From Bacillus sp. ISL-45 (GTDB taxonomy: Bacteria; Bacillota; Bacilli; Bacillales; Cytobacillaceae): a stretch of DNA of 64,000 bases. Positions 30,916-41,779 of this stretch are shown in pieces. How positions within the stretch are numbered: the first letter of the stretch is position 1; each line of letters opens with the position of its first letter. The position numbers and the translations under genes were made by a program. The notes under the pieces were generated by a model. It was given only the letters and a program-made list of their open reading frames with translations, was not told the origin of the DNA and searched no databases. The stretch is taken from NCBI RefSeq assembly GCF_018613195.1, contig NZ_JAGGQQ010000008.1:1-64000 (forward strand). Reading direction: 5' to 3'.

Positions 30916-30950
30916 AAATGCCCTCTCGAACTTTCAGAGGGCATTTCCTT
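30916..30950 (+). terminator. Terminator of spo0F
   Basis: An 11-bp perfect stem (AAATGCCCTCT / AGAGGGCATTT), 9-nt loop, U-rich tail. Between here and fbaA (about 265 bp) only a TATGAT-type -10 near 31074 was noticed. Confidence 0.9.
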
Positions 30951-31215
30951 TTAAAAAGAAGAGGAAAACCCAGTTTCCAGACTAGTGAAACTATTGGTAG
31001 CGCTTGCTTTATAGCATTTTTATGACACTTGCAAAAACAAGGCTAGAACAATGGCAATTCTGATTTTCTTTTGGTATGATACTTATGAATTCCACAGGAT
31101 CATTTCGTTTTGATGAATGCCATCTCGGGTACATAATCAAAAGCAGAGAAGGAAAACCTTTTAAAGGGTAGCATAGTCAAAAAGACGATTGATCATAAAT
31201 GAAGGAGGAAATGAT

Positions 31216-32073
31216 ATGCCTTTAGTTTCAATGACTGAAATGCTGAAAAAAGCGAATGCAGAAGGCTACGCTGTAGGGCAGTTTAACTTAAATAACCTTG
31301 AATTTACTCAAGCGATCCTTCAGGCTGCAGAAGCTGAGAAGTCACCAGTAATCCTTGGTGTTTCTGAAGGTGCTGCACGCTACATGGGCGGCTTCAAAAC
31401 AGTAGTAAAAATGGTAGAAGGATTGATGGAGGACTACAAAACAACAGTTCCTGTCGCAATCCACTTAGACCATGGTTCAAGCTTTGATAAATGTAAAGAA
31501 GCAATCGACGCAGGCTTCACTTCTGTCATGATTGACGCTTCACACGGTCCTTTCGAAGAGAATGTTGAAATCACTTCTAAAGTGGTAGAATACGCTCACT
31601 CAAAAGGTGTTTCTGTTGAAGCTGAATTGGGAGTAGTTGGCGGACAGGAAGATGATGTCGTTGCTGACGGAGTTATCTATGCAGATCCTAAAGAGTGTGA
31701 AGAACTTGTCCAGCGCACTGGCATCGACTGCCTGGCTCCAGCACTAGGATCTGTTCACGGCCCTTACAAAGGCGAACCGAACCTTGGCTTCAAGGAAATG
31801 GAAGAAATCAACAAGACTGCAGGCGTACCATTAGTATTGCACGGCGGAACTGGAATCCCTACAAAAGATATCCAGAAAGCTATTTCTTTCGGTACAGCTA
31901 AAGTCAACGTTAATACTGAAAACCAAATTGCTTCAGCTAAAGCAGTACGCGAAACTCTTGCTGCAAAGCCTGAAGAGTATGATCCACGTAAATATCTTGG
32001 ACCAGCTCGTGACGCAATCAAAGAAACTGTAATCGGCAAAATGCGCGAATTCGGTTCTTCTAATAAAGCGTAA
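31216..32073 (+). CDS. fbaA: Class II fructose-1,6-bisphosphate aldolase
   Basis: 285 residues beginning [10 protein letters not shown], very close to B. subtilis FbaA. The ATG at 31216 is spaced 7 nt from GAAGGAGG; an upstream ATT/ATG-like start has none. Zinc ligands are in [23 protein letters not shown] and VLHGGTG. It splits fructose-1,6-bisphosphate in glycolysis and works in reverse with the downstream GlpX phosphatase in gluconeogenesis. Confidence 0.97.
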   Translation: MPLVSMTEMLKKANAEGYAVGQFNLNNLEFTQAILQAAEAEKSPVILGVSEGAARYMGGFKTVVKMVEGLMEDYKTTVPVAIHLDHGSSFDKCKEAIDAGFTSVMIDASHGPFEENVEITSKVVEYAHSKGVSVEAELGVVGGQEDDVVADGVIYADPKECEELVQRTGIDCLAPALGSVHGPYKGEPNLGFKEMEEINKTAGVPLVLHGGTGIPTKDIQKAISFGTAKVNVNTENQIASAKAVRETLAAKPEEYDPRKYLGPARDAIKETVIGKMREFGSSNKA

Positions 32074-32098
32074 TAGCATTAAAATTTTGTTATAATTA

Positions 32099-32126
32099 AA
32101 ACCGCCTTACAATAAGGCGGTTTTTG
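32099..32126 (+). terminator. Terminator of fbaA
   Basis: ACCGCCTTA / TAAGGCGGT, 3-nt loop, five T. Confidence 0.92.
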
Positions 32127-32173
32127 TCCATTTATATCAGACTGAAAATTTTGTCGACTGGAGGCGTTTACAA

Positions 32174-32821
32174 ATGAAGTTTTTTATCGATACTGCGAAT
32201 ATGGAAGAAATCCGCGAGGCCTATACTCTTGGAATCTTATCCGGGGTTACAACTAACCCGTCACTTGTGGCAAAAGAAAAGAATGTGAAGTTTGAAGACC
32301 GCTTGAAGGAAATTACTGAACTAGTTCCTGGTTCCGTCAGCGCGGAAGTCATCGCGCTAGATGCAGAAGGTATGATCAGAGAAGGAAAAGAGCTAGCTGC
32401 AATCGCTCCTAACATCACGATCAAAGTTCCGATGACACCAGAAGGTTTGAAGGCCGTATCTGTTTTTTCTAAAGAAGGAATTAAGACGAATGTAACATTG
32501 GTCTTCAGTGCGAACCAGGCATTGCTTGCAGCTAGGGCGGGAGCTACATACGTTTCACCATTCCTGGGCCGCCTGGATGATATTGGCCATAACGGCCTCG
32601 ACCTGATTTCAACGATTGCCGACATCTTCACCATCCACGGCATCGACACAGAAATCATCGCCGCGTCCATCCGCCACCCACAGCATGTAACAGACGCAGC
32701 ACTAAGAGGCGCACACATCGCAACCGTACCATACAAAGTCATCCAGCAAATGTTCAACCACCCGCTGACAGACAAAGGCATCGAAGCATTCCTGAAAGAC
32801 TGGGAATCTCGCGGGCAGTAA
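32174..32821 (+). CDS. Transaldolase / fructose-6-phosphate aldolase family protein
   Basis: 215 residues with the compact TalB-like barrel of the FSA/transaldolase subfamily. The Schiff-base lysine is Lys84 in [14 protein letters not shown]. The N-terminus [16 protein letters not shown] and GGVTTNPS-like segment ([10 protein letters not shown]) are standard. The B. subtilis orthologue (ywjH) acts as a transaldolase of the pentose phosphate pathway, which is the better guess here. The ribosome site GGAGGCG precedes the ATG. Confidence 0.94.
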   Translation: MKFFIDTANMEEIREAYTLGILSGVTTNPSLVAKEKNVKFEDRLKEITELVPGSVSAEVIALDAEGMIREGKELAAIAPNITIKVPMTPEGLKAVSVFSKEGIKTNVTLVFSANQALLAARAGATYVSPFLGRLDDIGHNGLDLISTIADIFTIHGIDTEIIAASIRHPQHVTDAALRGAHIATVPYKVIQQMFNHPLTDKGIEAFLKDWESRGQ

Positions 32822-32830
32822 ATCGCAACA

Positions 32831-32889
32831 CACATTAACGCATTACAGCACTGGGGGTCAGACCCCCAGTAGTTTAAAGTGTTAATGTG
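32831..32889 (+). terminator. Long inverted repeat after the transaldolase gene
   Basis: The inner perfect stem CTGGGGGTC / GACCCCCAG has a 1-nt centre. The outer arms are CACATTAAC and GTTAATGTG. It lacks a U-run directly after the inner stem, so it may be a transcript-end structure or a small palindromic repeat rather than a typical terminator. The rest of the 306-bp gap to murA shows no clear signal. Confidence 0.6.
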
Positions 32890-33127
32890 ATGCTCGTTAG
32901 GAAGTTTTACCCAATTTAAACTTTTTTGCATTTTATTACATGAATTTGGGAATATCGTGTAAACTAAAGGAATAGAAAACTCCCGGAATCTGAGTATTTT
33001 TAATGGAAAAATGTTCCTTGTTGATTTCGGTAATCAAATCTAAGTAGAGCCTATATCGGTCTTAGCTGTAAAAAGTTTGCATCTCCAGCTTGACCTTAAT
33101 ACATCACGGCTTAGAAGGGAGTCAAAA

Positions 33128-34414
33128 ATGGAAAAGCTTAAGATTGCAGGCGGCTATCCTTTAAAAGGGACTGTTAGGGTCAGCGGCGCAAAAAACAGTG
33201 CAGTGGCCTTGATCCCAGCAACGATTTTAGCTGAATCGCCTGTGACCATTGAAGGTTTGCCGGATATTTCCGACGTTCATATGCTCAAGGACTTGATGGA
33301 GGAGATCGGCGGTTCTGTTGAATTCTCGAACAATGAAATGACGGTGGATCCGTCTTCCATGATTTCCATGCCTTTGCCGAATGGAAAAGTGAAAAAGCTG
33401 CGAGCTTCATACTATTTAATGGGAGCGATGCTGGGCCGTTTCAAAAAGGCTGTCATCGGACTGCCGGGCGGCTGCCATTTGGGCCCAAGGCCAATCGACC
33501 AGCATATAAAAGGATTCGAAGCACTTGGTGCAAGCGTGACGAACGAACAGGGCGCGATTTACCTGCGTGCTGACGAGCTTCGCGGTGCGAGGATTTATCT
33601 TGACGTCGTCAGCGTTGGGGCGACGATCAACATCATGCTTGCTGCTGTCCGGGCAAAAGGGCGCACAATCATTGAAAATGCAGCAAAAGAGCCGGAAATC
33701 ATTGATGTAGCAACCTTGCTTACCAATATGGGTGCGAAAATCAAAGGTGCTGGAACGGATGTCATCCGTATCGATGGTGTCGACGAACTTCACGGCTGCC
33801 GACATACGATCATTCCTGACCGGATCGAGGCAGGGACGTACTTGATCCTTGGCGCTGCCATTGGTGATGGTGTGACGATCGATAATGTCATTCCTCAGCA
33901 TATTGAGTCACTTGTGGCCAAGCTGAAGGAAATGGGCGCTAAAATTGAAGCAAGCGATGAGCAAATTTATGTTGCGCCGTCGGAAAAATATAAAGCAATC
34001 GATATCAAGACGCTTGTGTACCCTGGCTTCCCGACCGATTTGCAGCAGCCATTCACTGCGCTTTTAACCAGAGCGGAGGGCTCAAGTGTCGTGACGGATA
34101 CCATTTATGGCGCACGCTTCAAGCATATTGACGAACTGAGAAGAATGAATGCCAACATCAAGGTCGAGGGCAGATCGGCGATCATCAGCGGACCGGTCAA
34201 GCTTCAGGGAGCTAAAGTAAAGGCCAGTGACCTCCGTGCCGGAGCTGCGCTTGTCATTGCCGGACTGATGGCTGAAGGCGTCACTGAAATCACCGGTGTT
34301 GACCATATCGATCGCGGCTACAGCCATATCGTTGAAAAACTCAATGGACTCGGTGCCACGATTTGGCGTGAAGATATGACATCTGAAGAGCAAGAAGAGG
34401 TAAAAAAATCATAA
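33128..34414 (+). CDS. murZ: UDP-N-acetylglucosamine 1-carboxyvinyltransferase 2
   Basis: 428 residues from ATG 33128 (GAAGGGAG before it). It transfers enolpyruvate from PEP to UDP-GlcNAc, the first committed step of peptidoglycan synthesis. The PEP-binding, fosfomycin-target Cys116 lies in [12 protein letters not shown]. The KNSAVALIP and DRIEAGTYL motifs are intact. Location between tal and glpX/rho corresponds to murAB (murZ) of B. subtilis, the second paralogue; murAA would lie elsewhere. Confidence 0.95.
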   Translation: MEKLKIAGGYPLKGTVRVSGAKNSAVALIPATILAESPVTIEGLPDISDVHMLKDLMEEIGGSVEFSNNEMTVDPSSMISMPLPNGKVKKLRASYYLMGAMLGRFKKAVIGLPGGCHLGPRPIDQHIKGFEALGASVTNEQGAIYLRADELRGARIYLDVVSVGATINIMLAAVRAKGRTIIENAAKEPEIIDVATLLTNMGAKIKGAGTDVIRIDGVDELHGCRHTIIPDRIEAGTYLILGAAIGDGVTIDNVIPQHIESLVAKLKEMGAKIEASDEQIYVAPSEKYKAIDIKTLVYPGFPTDLQQPFTALLTRAEGSSVVTDTIYGARFKHIDELRRMNANIKVEGRSAIISGPVKLQGAKVKASDLRAGAALVIAGLMAEGVTEITGVDHIDRGYSHIVEKLNGLGATIWREDMTSEEQEEVKKS

Positions 34415-34641
34415 AAAGTATAGTACAATAGAGCTGTACAATACAAAAAGTGGTGCTATTGCTTATCGGAATCGTAGAATAGTATAACCTATTTGACTGT
34501 CTAGCCGCCAACTGCGGCAGCATCAAAGTTTCGCTTTCTATACAGTTCCGCAGACATAATCGGCTAATGAGGAGAAAGCTGATAAATGGAACGGACTGAA
34601 TAGGAAGGGATTTAGAGGTATGTTATTTCGGTAGGCATTAG

Positions 34642-34661
34642 CCCCTTTCATGATTAGGGGA
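34642..34661 (+). promoter_or_regulatory. Hairpin sequestering the glpX ribosome-binding site
   Basis: CCCCT (34642-34646) can pair with AGGGG (34656-34660), which is the Shine-Dalgarno core located 8 nt before the glpX ATG. The stem is only 5 bp. Confidence 0.4.
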
Positions 34662-34668
34662 TGATCAT

Positions 34669-35631
34669 ATGGAACGTAGCTTGACGATGGAGCTTGTCCG
34701 CGTGACAGAGGCGGCGGCGCTTGCTTCAGCCCGCTGGATGGGACGCGGAAAAAAAGACGAAGCTGACGATGCTGCAACGTCGGCAATGAGAGATGTGTTC
34801 GACACCATCCCGATGAAAGGCACAGTCGTAATCGGTGAAGGGGAAATGGACGAAGCGCCGATGCTGTATATCGGTGAAAAGCTTGGGACAGGCTATGGCC
34901 CGCGTTTGGATGTTGCTGTCGATCCTTTGGAAGGAACGAACATTGTCGCATCTGGCGGCTGGAACGCCCTTGCAGTCCTTGCGGTAGCAGATAACGGCAA
35001 CCTGCTTCACGCACCGGATATGTATATGGATAAACTTGCCGTTGGTCCTGAAGCGGTCGGAATGGTCGATATCAATGCTTCTGTTCTTGATAATCTGAAG
35101 GCAGTGGCTAAAGCGAAGAACAAGGATATTGAAGATGTTGTTGCGACGGTATTGAACCGTCCTCGCCATGAACATATCATTGCCCAGCTTCGTGAAGCAG
35201 GTGCAAGGATCAAGTTAATCAATGACGGAGATGTTGCTGGCGCCATCAATACAGCGTTTGATACTACCGGCGTGGATATCCTGTTCGGTTCAGGCGGAGC
35301 ACCTGAGGGTGTCATCGCAGCAGTAGCGCTGAAAAGCCTCGGCGGCGAAATCCAGGGTAGATTGCTTCCACAAAATGACGCAGAACTTGAGCGTTGTAAA
35401 AAAATGGGCATCGATGTCAATAAAGTCCTCCTTATGGAAGATTTCGTCCGCGGTGACGATGCCATTTTCGCCGCAACAGGCGTAACCGATGGCGAACTGC
35501 TTAAAGGAGTCCAGTTCAAAGGCTCTTACGGCTCAACCCACTCAGTCGTCATGCGCGCAAAATCAGGCACTGTCCGCTTCATCGAAGGACAGCACAGCCT
35601 GAAGAAAAAGCCGCATTTGGTAATGAAATAA
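34669..35631 (+). CDS. glpX: Class II fructose-1,6-bisphosphatase
   Basis: 320 residues of the GlpX family, Mn-dependent phosphatases of gluconeogenesis. The metal site residues lie in [25 protein letters not shown] and DPLEGTN. The family length is about 320-336, so it is complete. In B. subtilis glpX also lies between murAB and rho. The SD is partly in a hairpin. Confidence 0.95.
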   Translation: MERSLTMELVRVTEAAALASARWMGRGKKDEADDAATSAMRDVFDTIPMKGTVVIGEGEMDEAPMLYIGEKLGTGYGPRLDVAVDPLEGTNIVASGGWNALAVLAVADNGNLLHAPDMYMDKLAVGPEAVGMVDINASVLDNLKAVAKAKNKDIEDVVATVLNRPRHEHIIAQLREAGARIKLINDGDVAGAINTAFDTTGVDILFGSGGAPEGVIAAVALKSLGGEIQGRLLPQNDAELERCKKMGIDVNKVLLMEDFVRGDDAIFAATGVTDGELLKGVQFKGSYGSTHSVVMRAKSGTVRFIEGQHSLKKKPHLVMK

Positions 35632-35669
35632 TTTTATTTTTTTAAGAAGAACCGTAACCCTTACAAAAC

Positions 35670-35705
35670 AGCTCCCTTTGCGGCGTAGTGCGGCTAAAGG
35701 GAGCT
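35670..35705 (+). terminator. Stem-loop after glpX
   Basis: AGCTCCCTTT / AAAGGGAGCT, a perfect 10-bp stem with a 16-nt loop. It lacks a T-run, so termination may be Rho-linked or incomplete. Confidence 0.6.
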
Positions 35706-35719
35706 GATAAATAAAAAGA

Positions 35720-35749
35720 TTGATTATTTTTCCTGTTTAAGGGTAAAAT
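35720..35749 (+). promoter_or_regulatory. Possible rho promoter
   Basis: TTGATT, 18 bp, TAAAAT. It would give a leader of about 170 nt before rho. Confidence 0.5.
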
Positions 35750-35926
35750 GAAAATTGTTTTACTGCTCATGTTGATTAGAATGAACACAAATCAGTTGTA
35801 CACCTTCATTAATTCCTTCTTACAACCTTCAAAGGTAACTCATTTCTTCTTTTTCCATCCATACGCTGATATTCTTAATACATTTTTTATGGGGGAAATC
35901 GAAATATTTTAAGGCGTGGTGACATT

Positions 35927-37198
35927 ATGGAAGTTAATATTTCAAGCTTAGAAAATATGAAATTAAAAGAGCTTTATGAACTCGCAAAGGAGTATAAAGT
36001 CTCTTACTACAGCAAATTAACGAAAAAGGAACTTATTTTTGCTATTTTAAAAGCGCGTGCAGAACAACAGGGCTATTTTTTCATGGAAGGTGTCCTGGAA
36101 ATCATCCAATCAGAAGGCTTCGGTTTCCTGCGTCCGATCAATTATTCGCCAAGCTCTGAAGACATCTATATTTCGGCTTCGCAGATCCGCCGTTTTGATT
36201 TAAGGAACGGGGATAAAGTATCAGGAAAAGTCCGTCCTCCTAAAGAGAATGAACGTTATTTCGGCTTGCTCCAGGTTGAGGCAGTCAATGGAGATGATCC
36301 TGAATCGGCTAAGGAAAGGGTTCACTTCCCAGGATTGACGCCATTGTATCCTGATCGCCAGATGAAGCTGGAAACCACGCATAACAAAGTGTCAACAAGG
36401 ATCATGGATGTCATCGCTCCAGTCGGTTTTGGCCAGCGCGGCTTAATCGTTGCTCCGCCAAAGGCCGGTAAGACGATGCTTTTAAAAGAAATCGCCAACA
36501 GTATTACAACGAACCATCCGGAAGCAGAACTGATCGTGCTATTGATCGATGAGCGTCCGGAAGAAGTAACAGATATCGAACGTTCCGTTGCCGGCGATGT
36601 TGTCAGCTCAACTTTTGACGAAGTGCCTGAAAACCACATCAAGGTTGCTGAACTTGTGCTTGAGCGCGCGATGCGTCTAGTTGAGCACAAGCGCGATGTC
36701 ATCATCCTGATGGACAGCATCACCCGTCTAGCGCGTGCCTATAACCTTGTCATCCCGCCAAGCGGACGTACATTGTCCGGCGGTATCGACCCTGCGGCGT
36801 TCCACCGTCCGAAGCGCTTTTTCGGTGCTGCCCGTAATATCGAGGAAGGCGGCAGCTTGACAATCCTGGCGACAGCGCTTGTTGATACAGGCTCACGCAT
36901 GGATGATGTCATTTATGAAGAATTCAAGGGAACGGGTAATATGGAACTTCACCTTGATCGTTCACTTGCCGAAAGAAGGATCTTCCCGGCCATCGACATC
37001 CGCAGATCCGGAACGCGTAAAGAAGAACTTCTTATTCCAAAGGATCATCTGGACAAGCTGTGGGCTATCCGCAAATCGATGTCAGATTCGCCGGATTTCG
37101 CGGAAAAATTCCTGCGCAAGCTGAGATTGTCCAAGTCGAATGAAGATTTCTTCGCTGTCCTTGGCGAAGAAATGAAGGGCAATAACAAGCGTTCTTAA
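35927..37198 (+). CDS. rho: Transcription termination factor Rho
   Basis: A 423-residue hexameric RNA helicase. The N-terminal helix bundle (residues 1-45) is followed by the RNA-binding OSB domain with GFGFLRP and [10 protein letters not shown]. The ATPase core has Walker A in [10 protein letters not shown] and Walker B in [16 protein letters not shown]. No insertion domain is present, as in other Bacilli. Good match in length and order of motifs to B. subtilis Rho. Confidence 0.97.
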   Translation: MEVNISSLENMKLKELYELAKEYKVSYYSKLTKKELIFAILKARAEQQGYFFMEGVLEIIQSEGFGFLRPINYSPSSEDIYISASQIRRFDLRNGDKVSGKVRPPKENERYFGLLQVEAVNGDDPESAKERVHFPGLTPLYPDRQMKLETTHNKVSTRIMDVIAPVGFGQRGLIVAPPKAGKTMLLKEIANSITTNHPEAELIVLLIDERPEEVTDIERSVAGDVVSSTFDEVPENHIKVAELVLERAMRLVEHKRDVIILMDSITRLARAYNLVIPPSGRTLSGGIDPAAFHRPKRFFGAARNIEEGGSLTILATALVDTGSRMDDVIYEEFKGTGNMELHLDRSLAERRIFPAIDIRRSGTRKEELLIPKDHLDKLWAIRKSMSDSPDFAEKFLRKLRLSKSNEDFFAVLGEEMKGNNKRS

Positions 37199-37225
37199 TA
37201 CTAAAATTTGGTTGTAAAAACTGAC

Positions 37226-37254
37226 TTGAATTATATAGTTGGACTTGTTATAAT
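37226..37254 (+). promoter_or_regulatory. rpmE promoter
   Basis: TTGAAT, exact 17-bp spacer, TATAAT, followed by a leader of about 80 nt. Confidence 0.75.
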
Positions 37255-37341
37255 GAGGTCAGTGTGTTTTTCCAATAACGGTATAACCGTTGATTATAAC
37301 TCTGTTTCGGATATGATTCAGGGCGGAAGGAGATGAAAAGA

Positions 37342-37551
37342 ATGAAATCAGGAATTCATCCAAACTACAAAACAGTTAAGGTGACTTGCGCTTGCGGAAA
37401 CGAATTCGAAACTGGTTCTGTAAAGAACGAGATTCGCGTTGAAACTTGCTCTGAGTGCCACCCATTCTATACTGGACGTCAGAAGTTTGCTGAAGCTGGC
37501 GGACGTGTTGACCGCTTCAACAAGAAATACGGTCTTAAAGACAACCAGTAA
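37342..37551 (+). CDS. rpmE: 50S ribosomal protein L31 (zinc-binding form)
   Basis: 69 residues starting [10 protein letters not shown] at the ATG 37342, spaced 9 nt from GGAAGGAG; the ATG at 37333 abuts it. The four zinc-binding cysteines Cys16, Cys18, Cys36 and Cys39 (CACGN, CSECH) mark the Zn-containing C+ type. In Bacillus this form is replaced by a zinc-free paralogue under zinc limitation, so a second L31 gene is expected elsewhere. Confidence 0.96.
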   Translation: MKSGIHPNYKTVKVTCACGNEFETGSVKNEIRVETCSECHPFYTGRQKFAEAGGRVDRFNKKYGLKDNQ

Positions 37552-37571
37552 TAGTAATATAAGAAACGACC

Positions 37572-37608
37572 AAACAGGCAAGAAGCTTTGTGACTTGCCT
37601 GTTTTTTA
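37572..37608 (+). terminator. Terminator of rpmE
   Basis: An 11-bp perfect stem (AAACAGGCAAG / CTTGCCTGTTT) with 11-nt loop and T-run. From here to 37840 only a TATAAT at 37703-37708 with no good -35 was noted. Confidence 0.92.
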
Positions 37609-37839
37609 TTTTGCTTTTTTTGAAAAGCTGCCTGTGTTTTGGGTACATAAATTTATTTTCGTGAACTTTAATATTGAGTCTGGATTCAGCACTGATTTTT
37701 GTTATAATGGAAAAAGCTGAAAAAAGTGTCGAACTTTTAAACAGGCTTTTTTCGTACCTTTATGGCATGAAGAAGCCGTAAAAATACGAAAACAGCTTAC
37801 TTAGTGTAAGATAAGATTTTAATTTTTCGAATTTAAAAA

Positions 37840-38017
37840 TTGTCTAGCTCCAGCGCCTAGCCAGTTTTCATCTATGACTAAACATCCTAGAGTATCTTGC
37901 GAGAAGCGTTAGCTTTAAGCAGCTAGAGTCGCTTCGGTCCGCTCGATGAAGTCAAAGAACGACTTCACCGTTCGGCCCTCCAGCGCTTGTCGCGGCTGCC
38001 CAAGGGCTTGCGTTTCC
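37840..38017 (+). repeat. Dispersed repeat family A, copy 2
   Basis: Begins TGTCTAGCTCCAGCGCCTAG and ends TCCAGCGCTTGTCGCGGCTG plus GCTTGCGTTT. It matches 62042-62221 over nearly the entire length (for instance GTATCTTGCGA, AAGCGTTAGCTTT, GAGTCGCTTCGGTCCG, ATGAAGTCAAAGA). It ends about 15 bp before the tdk ribosome site. Confidence 0.92.
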
Positions 38018-38048
38018 AAATTCGCCACCGAGGAAGGAGAGGCCGACC

Positions 38049-38669
38049 ATGTACGTTATGAAACAAAGCGGTTGGATCGAACTGATCTGCGGCAGCATGT
38101 TCTCGGGTAAATCCGAGGAACTAATCCGCCGCGTGCGCAGAACTCAATTCGCCAAGCAAAAAATTGCTGTATTCAAGCCTGCGATTGATAACCGCTACAG
38201 CGAAGAATCGGTTGTATCACACAACGGAACTGCAGTTACTGCAAAGCCTATTGCCAACTCTACTGATATTTTCAAGCATATCAACCCTGATATCGATGTC
38301 ATTGCCATTGATGAAGTGCAATTTTTTGACAATGAAATCCTGCAGGTAATCCAGCATCTTGCAGACAGCGGGTACCGTGTGATCGTTGCCGGCCTGGATC
38401 AGGATTTCCGCGGCGAGCCATTCGGACAGATGCCTGCGTTAATGGCGGTCGCCGAAAATGTGACCAAGCTTCAGGCTGTTTGTGCGGTCTGCGGTTCGCC
38501 ATCAAGCCGTACACAGCGTTTGATCAACGGCAAGCCAGCCTCTTATGATGACCCGATCATCCTCGTTGGCGCGTCTGAATCCTACGAACCGCGGTGCAGA
38601 CACCACCATGAAGTACCAAAATCACCAAATGAGCTGAAAATCGAGAAAACGACTGAAAGCTTAAAATAG
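38049..38669 (+). CDS. tdk: Thymidine kinase
   Basis: A 206-residue type II thymidine kinase salvaging thymidine. The P-loop is [10 protein letters not shown], the second motif is AIDEVQFFD, and the zinc site is formed by CAVCG and a late C-R-H-H. AGGAAGGAGAG lies 8 nt before the ATG at 38049. The gene sits directly behind a dispersed repeat. Confidence 0.96.
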   Translation: MYVMKQSGWIELICGSMFSGKSEELIRRVRRTQFAKQKIAVFKPAIDNRYSEESVVSHNGTAVTAKPIANSTDIFKHINPDIDVIAIDEVQFFDNEILQVIQHLADSGYRVIVAGLDQDFRGEPFGQMPALMAVAENVTKLQAVCAVCGSPSSRTQRLINGKPASYDDPIILVGASESYEPRCRHHHEVPKSPNELKIEKTTESLK

Positions 38670-38678
38670 AATGTTTTG

Positions 38679-38707
38679 ATCCTCCCGTGAGCGGGGGGAT
38701 TTTTTTG
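38679..38707 (+). terminator. Terminator of tdk
   Basis: ATCCTCCC / GGGGGGAT-type 8-bp stem with a tight loop, followed by seven T. Confidence 0.88.
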
Positions 38708-38716
38708 CGGTATTCT

Positions 38717-38845
38717 TCCTATATTTGGATGACGGCACGATTATCCGTCTTTTTTGGGCAATTATTGCTGAACATGGAAAGATTATTGGCCAACTTCGGG
38801 AAAATATCACTTATCTTCGGGCAATTATCCAACTTGAGTAAGAGA
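38717..38845. repeat. Periodic spacer array, 21-bp units
   Basis: Units begin at 38741, 38762, 38783, 38804 and 38825: exact 21-bp steps with the pattern TTATCnnnCTTCGGGCAA. The 5' flank is TCCTATATTTGGA (38717-38729), overlapping the 19-mer GGATGACGGCACGATTATC (38727-38745), which is found as its exact reverse complement at 53732-53750. The same unit recurs there inverted. Confidence 0.82.
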
Positions 38846-38993
38846 ATAATTTTTCCAGTTAAGGATTCCTGCAAAAAAAAATACTTTTTCTGAGAAAAAG
38901 CACCAATATTTTAATCAAATTGAGCAGCATTCTTACCGAAAACGCATGATACATCCTTGAAAAGGGCAACTTAACCACGGGAGGTGCCATAAT

Positions 38994-39443
38994 TTGAAAA
39001 AATTACTCATGTTGCTTGTGTTTGTAGTGGTTATGGTCGCGGGATGTGGTCAGGATAATACCGAATCAGTTTATGACAAGGATGAAGACCAGGCTGGCAT
39101 GGATTTGAATAGAGATGATGATGGAGTCCGCGAAGGAGACGGTCCGAATTTCACGAGGGACCAGGATGACGGCATGACAATGACCGACCAGAACCCGAAT
39201 TTGCTGAACACCGATAACGAAAACCACTATAGCTTTTCCCAGGACGTCCAAAAAGCGAAGGATGTCATTTCTGATGCAGGCTATGAGCCGGGCTCGATCT
39301 GGATCAACGGCGGCGAAATGAACGTTACTGCACAACTTCAAGGCCGCGTGACCAGAAAAGACCGTGAAAATGCCCAAAAGACACTGCAGGAAAAGCTGAC
39401 CAGAGCATTGCCGCGTTATGACATTAACGTTGATATTCAATAG
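38994..39443 (+). CDS. Predicted sporulation-type lipoprotein (YhcN/YlaJ-like)
   Basis: 149 residues from the TTG at 38994 behind GGGAGGTG. The N-terminus is a lipoprotein signal with lipobox VMVAGC (Cys21 or nearby). An acidic, Asp/Asn-rich linker follows to about residue 75. The C-terminal part (SQDVQKAKDVISDAGYEP, then VTRKDRENAQKTLQEKL) resembles the YhcN/YlaJ spore lipoprotein family. This assignment is by pattern only. A location upstream of prfA is not diagnostic. Confidence 0.65.
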   Translation: MKKLLMLLVFVVVMVAGCGQDNTESVYDKDEDQAGMDLNRDDDGVREGDGPNFTRDQDDGMTMTDQNPNLLNTDNENHYSFSQDVQKAKDVISDAGYEPGSIWINGGEMNVTAQLQGRVTRKDRENAQKTLQEKLTRALPRYDINVDIQ

Positions 39444-39455
39444 AAGTTCGCAGTG

Positions 39456-39494
39456 CAGCAGCATGCTCGTAAAAAGGGCATGCTTTTTCCGTTA
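39456..39494 (+). terminator. Terminator after the lipoprotein gene
   Basis: AGCATGC / GCATGCT stem followed by T-rich sequence; a second hairpin AAGGTGCC / GGGCACTT stands close behind. Confidence 0.8.
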
Positions 39495-39622
39495 TAAGGT
39501 GCCTGTACAAGGGCACTTTCGTGTTTCTGCATTCATAAGAAAGTTAACCTTTTCACTCCAGTTCTATTACTTGCCGAGGCTGACCTGACAGAGGCGTTTG
39601 CACTCTTCTAGTCACAATGGCT

Positions 39623-39651
39623 TTGACTGAGGGTGTCACCTATACTATAAT
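39623..39651 (+). promoter_or_regulatory. Promoter of prfA-prmC
   Basis: TTGACT, exact 17-bp spacer, TATAAT. Confidence 0.82.
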
Positions 39652-39756
39652 TAGAATGTTATGCTATGTAATTGCACTTATTGAATAACCGGTAATACAC
39701 AATGTGAATAGAGGAATAATCCATTTAAAAGGATATTAAAATAGAGGTGAATGTCC

Positions 39757-40830
39757 GTGTTTGATCGTCTTCAAGCAGTTGAGGATCGTTATGAAAGATT
39801 GAATGAGCTATTGAGTGACCCGGAAGTTGTCAACGACTCCAAGAAGCTCCGCGAGTATTCAAAAGAGCAATCCGACATCCAGGAAACCGTCATGGCTTAT
39901 CGTGAATATAAAGAAGTCAAAGAACAGCTGACAGATGCAAAAGCGATGCTCGAGGAAAAGCTCGATGCTGAGATGCGCGAGATGGTAAAGGAAGAAATTT
40001 CTGAGCTAGAACCGCGAATCGAGGAGCTTGAAGCTCGCATCAAGGTCCTTCTGATCCCTAAAGATCCTAACGATGACAAGAACGTTATCATGGAAATCCG
40101 CGGCGCTGCAGGCGGCGATGAAGCTGCTCTGTTTGCCGGCGACCTTTACAGGATGTACAGCCGTTATGCGGAATCACAGGGCTGGAAAACGGAAATCATC
40201 GATGCCAGCACCACGGGCGTGGGCGGTTTCAAAGAGATCATCTTCATGATCAATGGGAATGGCGCATATTCCAAAATGAAGTTCGAAAATGGCGCGCACC
40301 GCGTCCAGCGTGTTCCGGAAACAGAATCAGGCGGCCGTATCCATACTTCAACAGCTACTGTTGCATGCCTTCCTGAAGCAGAAGAAGTGGAAATCGAGCT
40401 GCATGATAAAGACATCCGCTTTGACGCATTTGCGTCCAGCGGTGCAGGCGGACAGTCTGTTAACACGACCATGTCAGCTGTACGTCTGACGCATATCCCA
40501 ACTGGAATCGTCGTCTCATGCCAAGATGAAAAATCCCAGCATAAAAACAAAGACAAGGCGATGAAGGTACTTCGTGCCCGCGTCTATGACAAGTTCCAGC
40601 AGGAAGCGCAGGCAGAGTATGACCAGGTCCGTAAATCTGCTGTAGGTACAGGGGACCGCTCTGAGCGTATCCGCACGTACAACTTCCCGCAAAACCGCGT
40701 GACCGATCACCGTATCGGCCTGACGATCCAGAAGCTTGACCAGATCCTTCAGGGCAAGATGGATGAGATCATCGAAGCGCTTGTTATGGAAGACCAGTCT
40801 CAAAGGCTTGAGAGTGCAAACAATGAGTAA
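39757..40830 (+). CDS. prfA: Peptide chain release factor 1
   Basis: 357 residues from GTG 39757, 7 nt after GAGGTG; the ATG at 39751 directly abuts that site, so it is rejected. It ends translation at UAA and UAG. The catalytic GGQ is in [12 protein letters not shown] and is the methylation target of PrmC, encoded next and overlapping by 8 bp. The tripeptide-type codon recognition motif lies in the middle domain. Confidence 0.96.
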   Translation: MFDRLQAVEDRYERLNELLSDPEVVNDSKKLREYSKEQSDIQETVMAYREYKEVKEQLTDAKAMLEEKLDAEMREMVKEEISELEPRIEELEARIKVLLIPKDPNDDKNVIMEIRGAAGGDEAALFAGDLYRMYSRYAESQGWKTEIIDASTTGVGGFKEIIFMINGNGAYSKMKFENGAHRVQRVPETESGGRIHTSTATVACLPEAEEVEIELHDKDIRFDAFASSGAGGQSVNTTMSAVRLTHIPTGIVVSCQDEKSQHKNKDKAMKVLRARVYDKFQQEAQAEYDQVRKSAVGTGDRSERIRTYNFPQNRVTDHRIGLTIQKLDQILQGKMDEIIEALVMEDQSQRLESANNE

Positions 40831-41689
40831 TGTCAGGATATTTGAAGCCCTCAATTGGGCTTCTTCTTTTTTAAAAGAACATAATCGTGAGGAGTTCGCC
40901 GGCGAGCTATTGCTGCGGCACTATTCGGGGCTGTCCCGCACTTCCATGCTGATGAAGATGCGCGATGGACTGGATGACGAAGTATGGACCGAGTTCCAGA
41001 CTGCTGTAAAAAGGCATACAGCTGGCGAGCCGATTCAATATATCATTGGCAGCGAGGAGTTTTACGGCCGCCGTTTTGAAGTAAATGAACATGTGCTGAT
41101 TCCCCGGCCGGAAACGGAAGAACTTGTTTATGGAACACTCCAGCGGCTGGACCGCCTTTTTCCGGAAAGCAATCAAATGGACCTTGTCGATGTCGGCACC
41201 GGCAGCGGCGCGATTTCAGTTACCTTGAAGCTGGAAAAGCCAGAATTGAAAGTGACAGCGGTTGACCTTTCCAAAGACGCTCTCGAGGTGGCGCGGAAAA
41301 ATGCCAGCGAGCTTGGTGCTGAAATCGAGTTTTTACATGGCGACCTGCTCCAGCCGCTCATTTTACAGGGAAAAAAAGTCGATGCGGTCATCTCGAACCC
41401 GCCATATATACCAGTTGCGGACCTGGAGTGGATGTCAGACATCGTCACTGAGCATGAACCGCATATGGCGCTTTTTGCAGGAGAAGATGGATTGGACCTG
41501 TATCGCCGGTTCATGGAGGAACTTCCGCATATTTTAAAAGAAAAAGCATTGGTTGGCTTTGAAATCGGCACTGGCCAGGGTGAAGCAGTAAGAGGATTGC
41601 TGGAAAAAACCTTCCCGCATGCCAAAGTTGAGATTGTTTTTGATATTAATGGCAAGGACCGGATGGTTTTCGCTGAGTTGGACTCCTGA
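40823..41689 (+). CDS. prmC: Release factor glutamine methyltransferase
   Basis: 288 residues. It methylates the GGQ glutamine of RF1 and RF2 using SAM. SAM motif [14 protein letters not shown] and catalytic NPPY in ISNPPYIPV are intact; the N-terminal helical domain covers residues 1-85. ATG 40823 overlaps the 3' end of prfA, so they are translationally coupled. A GTG at 40814 is an alternative. Confidence 0.95.
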   Translation: MSNVRIFEALNWASSFLKEHNREEFAGELLLRHYSGLSRTSMLMKMRDGLDDEVWTEFQTAVKRHTAGEPIQYIIGSEEFYGRRFEVNEHVLIPRPETEELVYGTLQRLDRLFPESNQMDLVDVGTGSGAISVTLKLEKPELKVTAVDLSKDALEVARKNASELGAEIEFLHGDLLQPLILQGKKVDAVISNPPYIPVADLEWMSDIVTEHEPHMALFAGEDGLDLYRRFMEELPHILKEKALVGFEIGTGQGEAVRGLLEKTFPHAKVEIVFDINGKDRMVFAELDS

Positions 41690-41779
41690 TAAAAAAGGGG
41701 TCCATTTTTTTCAAAATTACTAGTTTAAGAATCTATCAAACTGTCCACACTGTTTACTAGTGAAGGGACGGTGCGAGAG

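Noticed and set aside
37727-37733. TGTCGAA (Spo0A box) between rpmE and tdk
   Set aside because: A single 7-mer without a sigma-H or sigma-A promoter beside it; likely chance.
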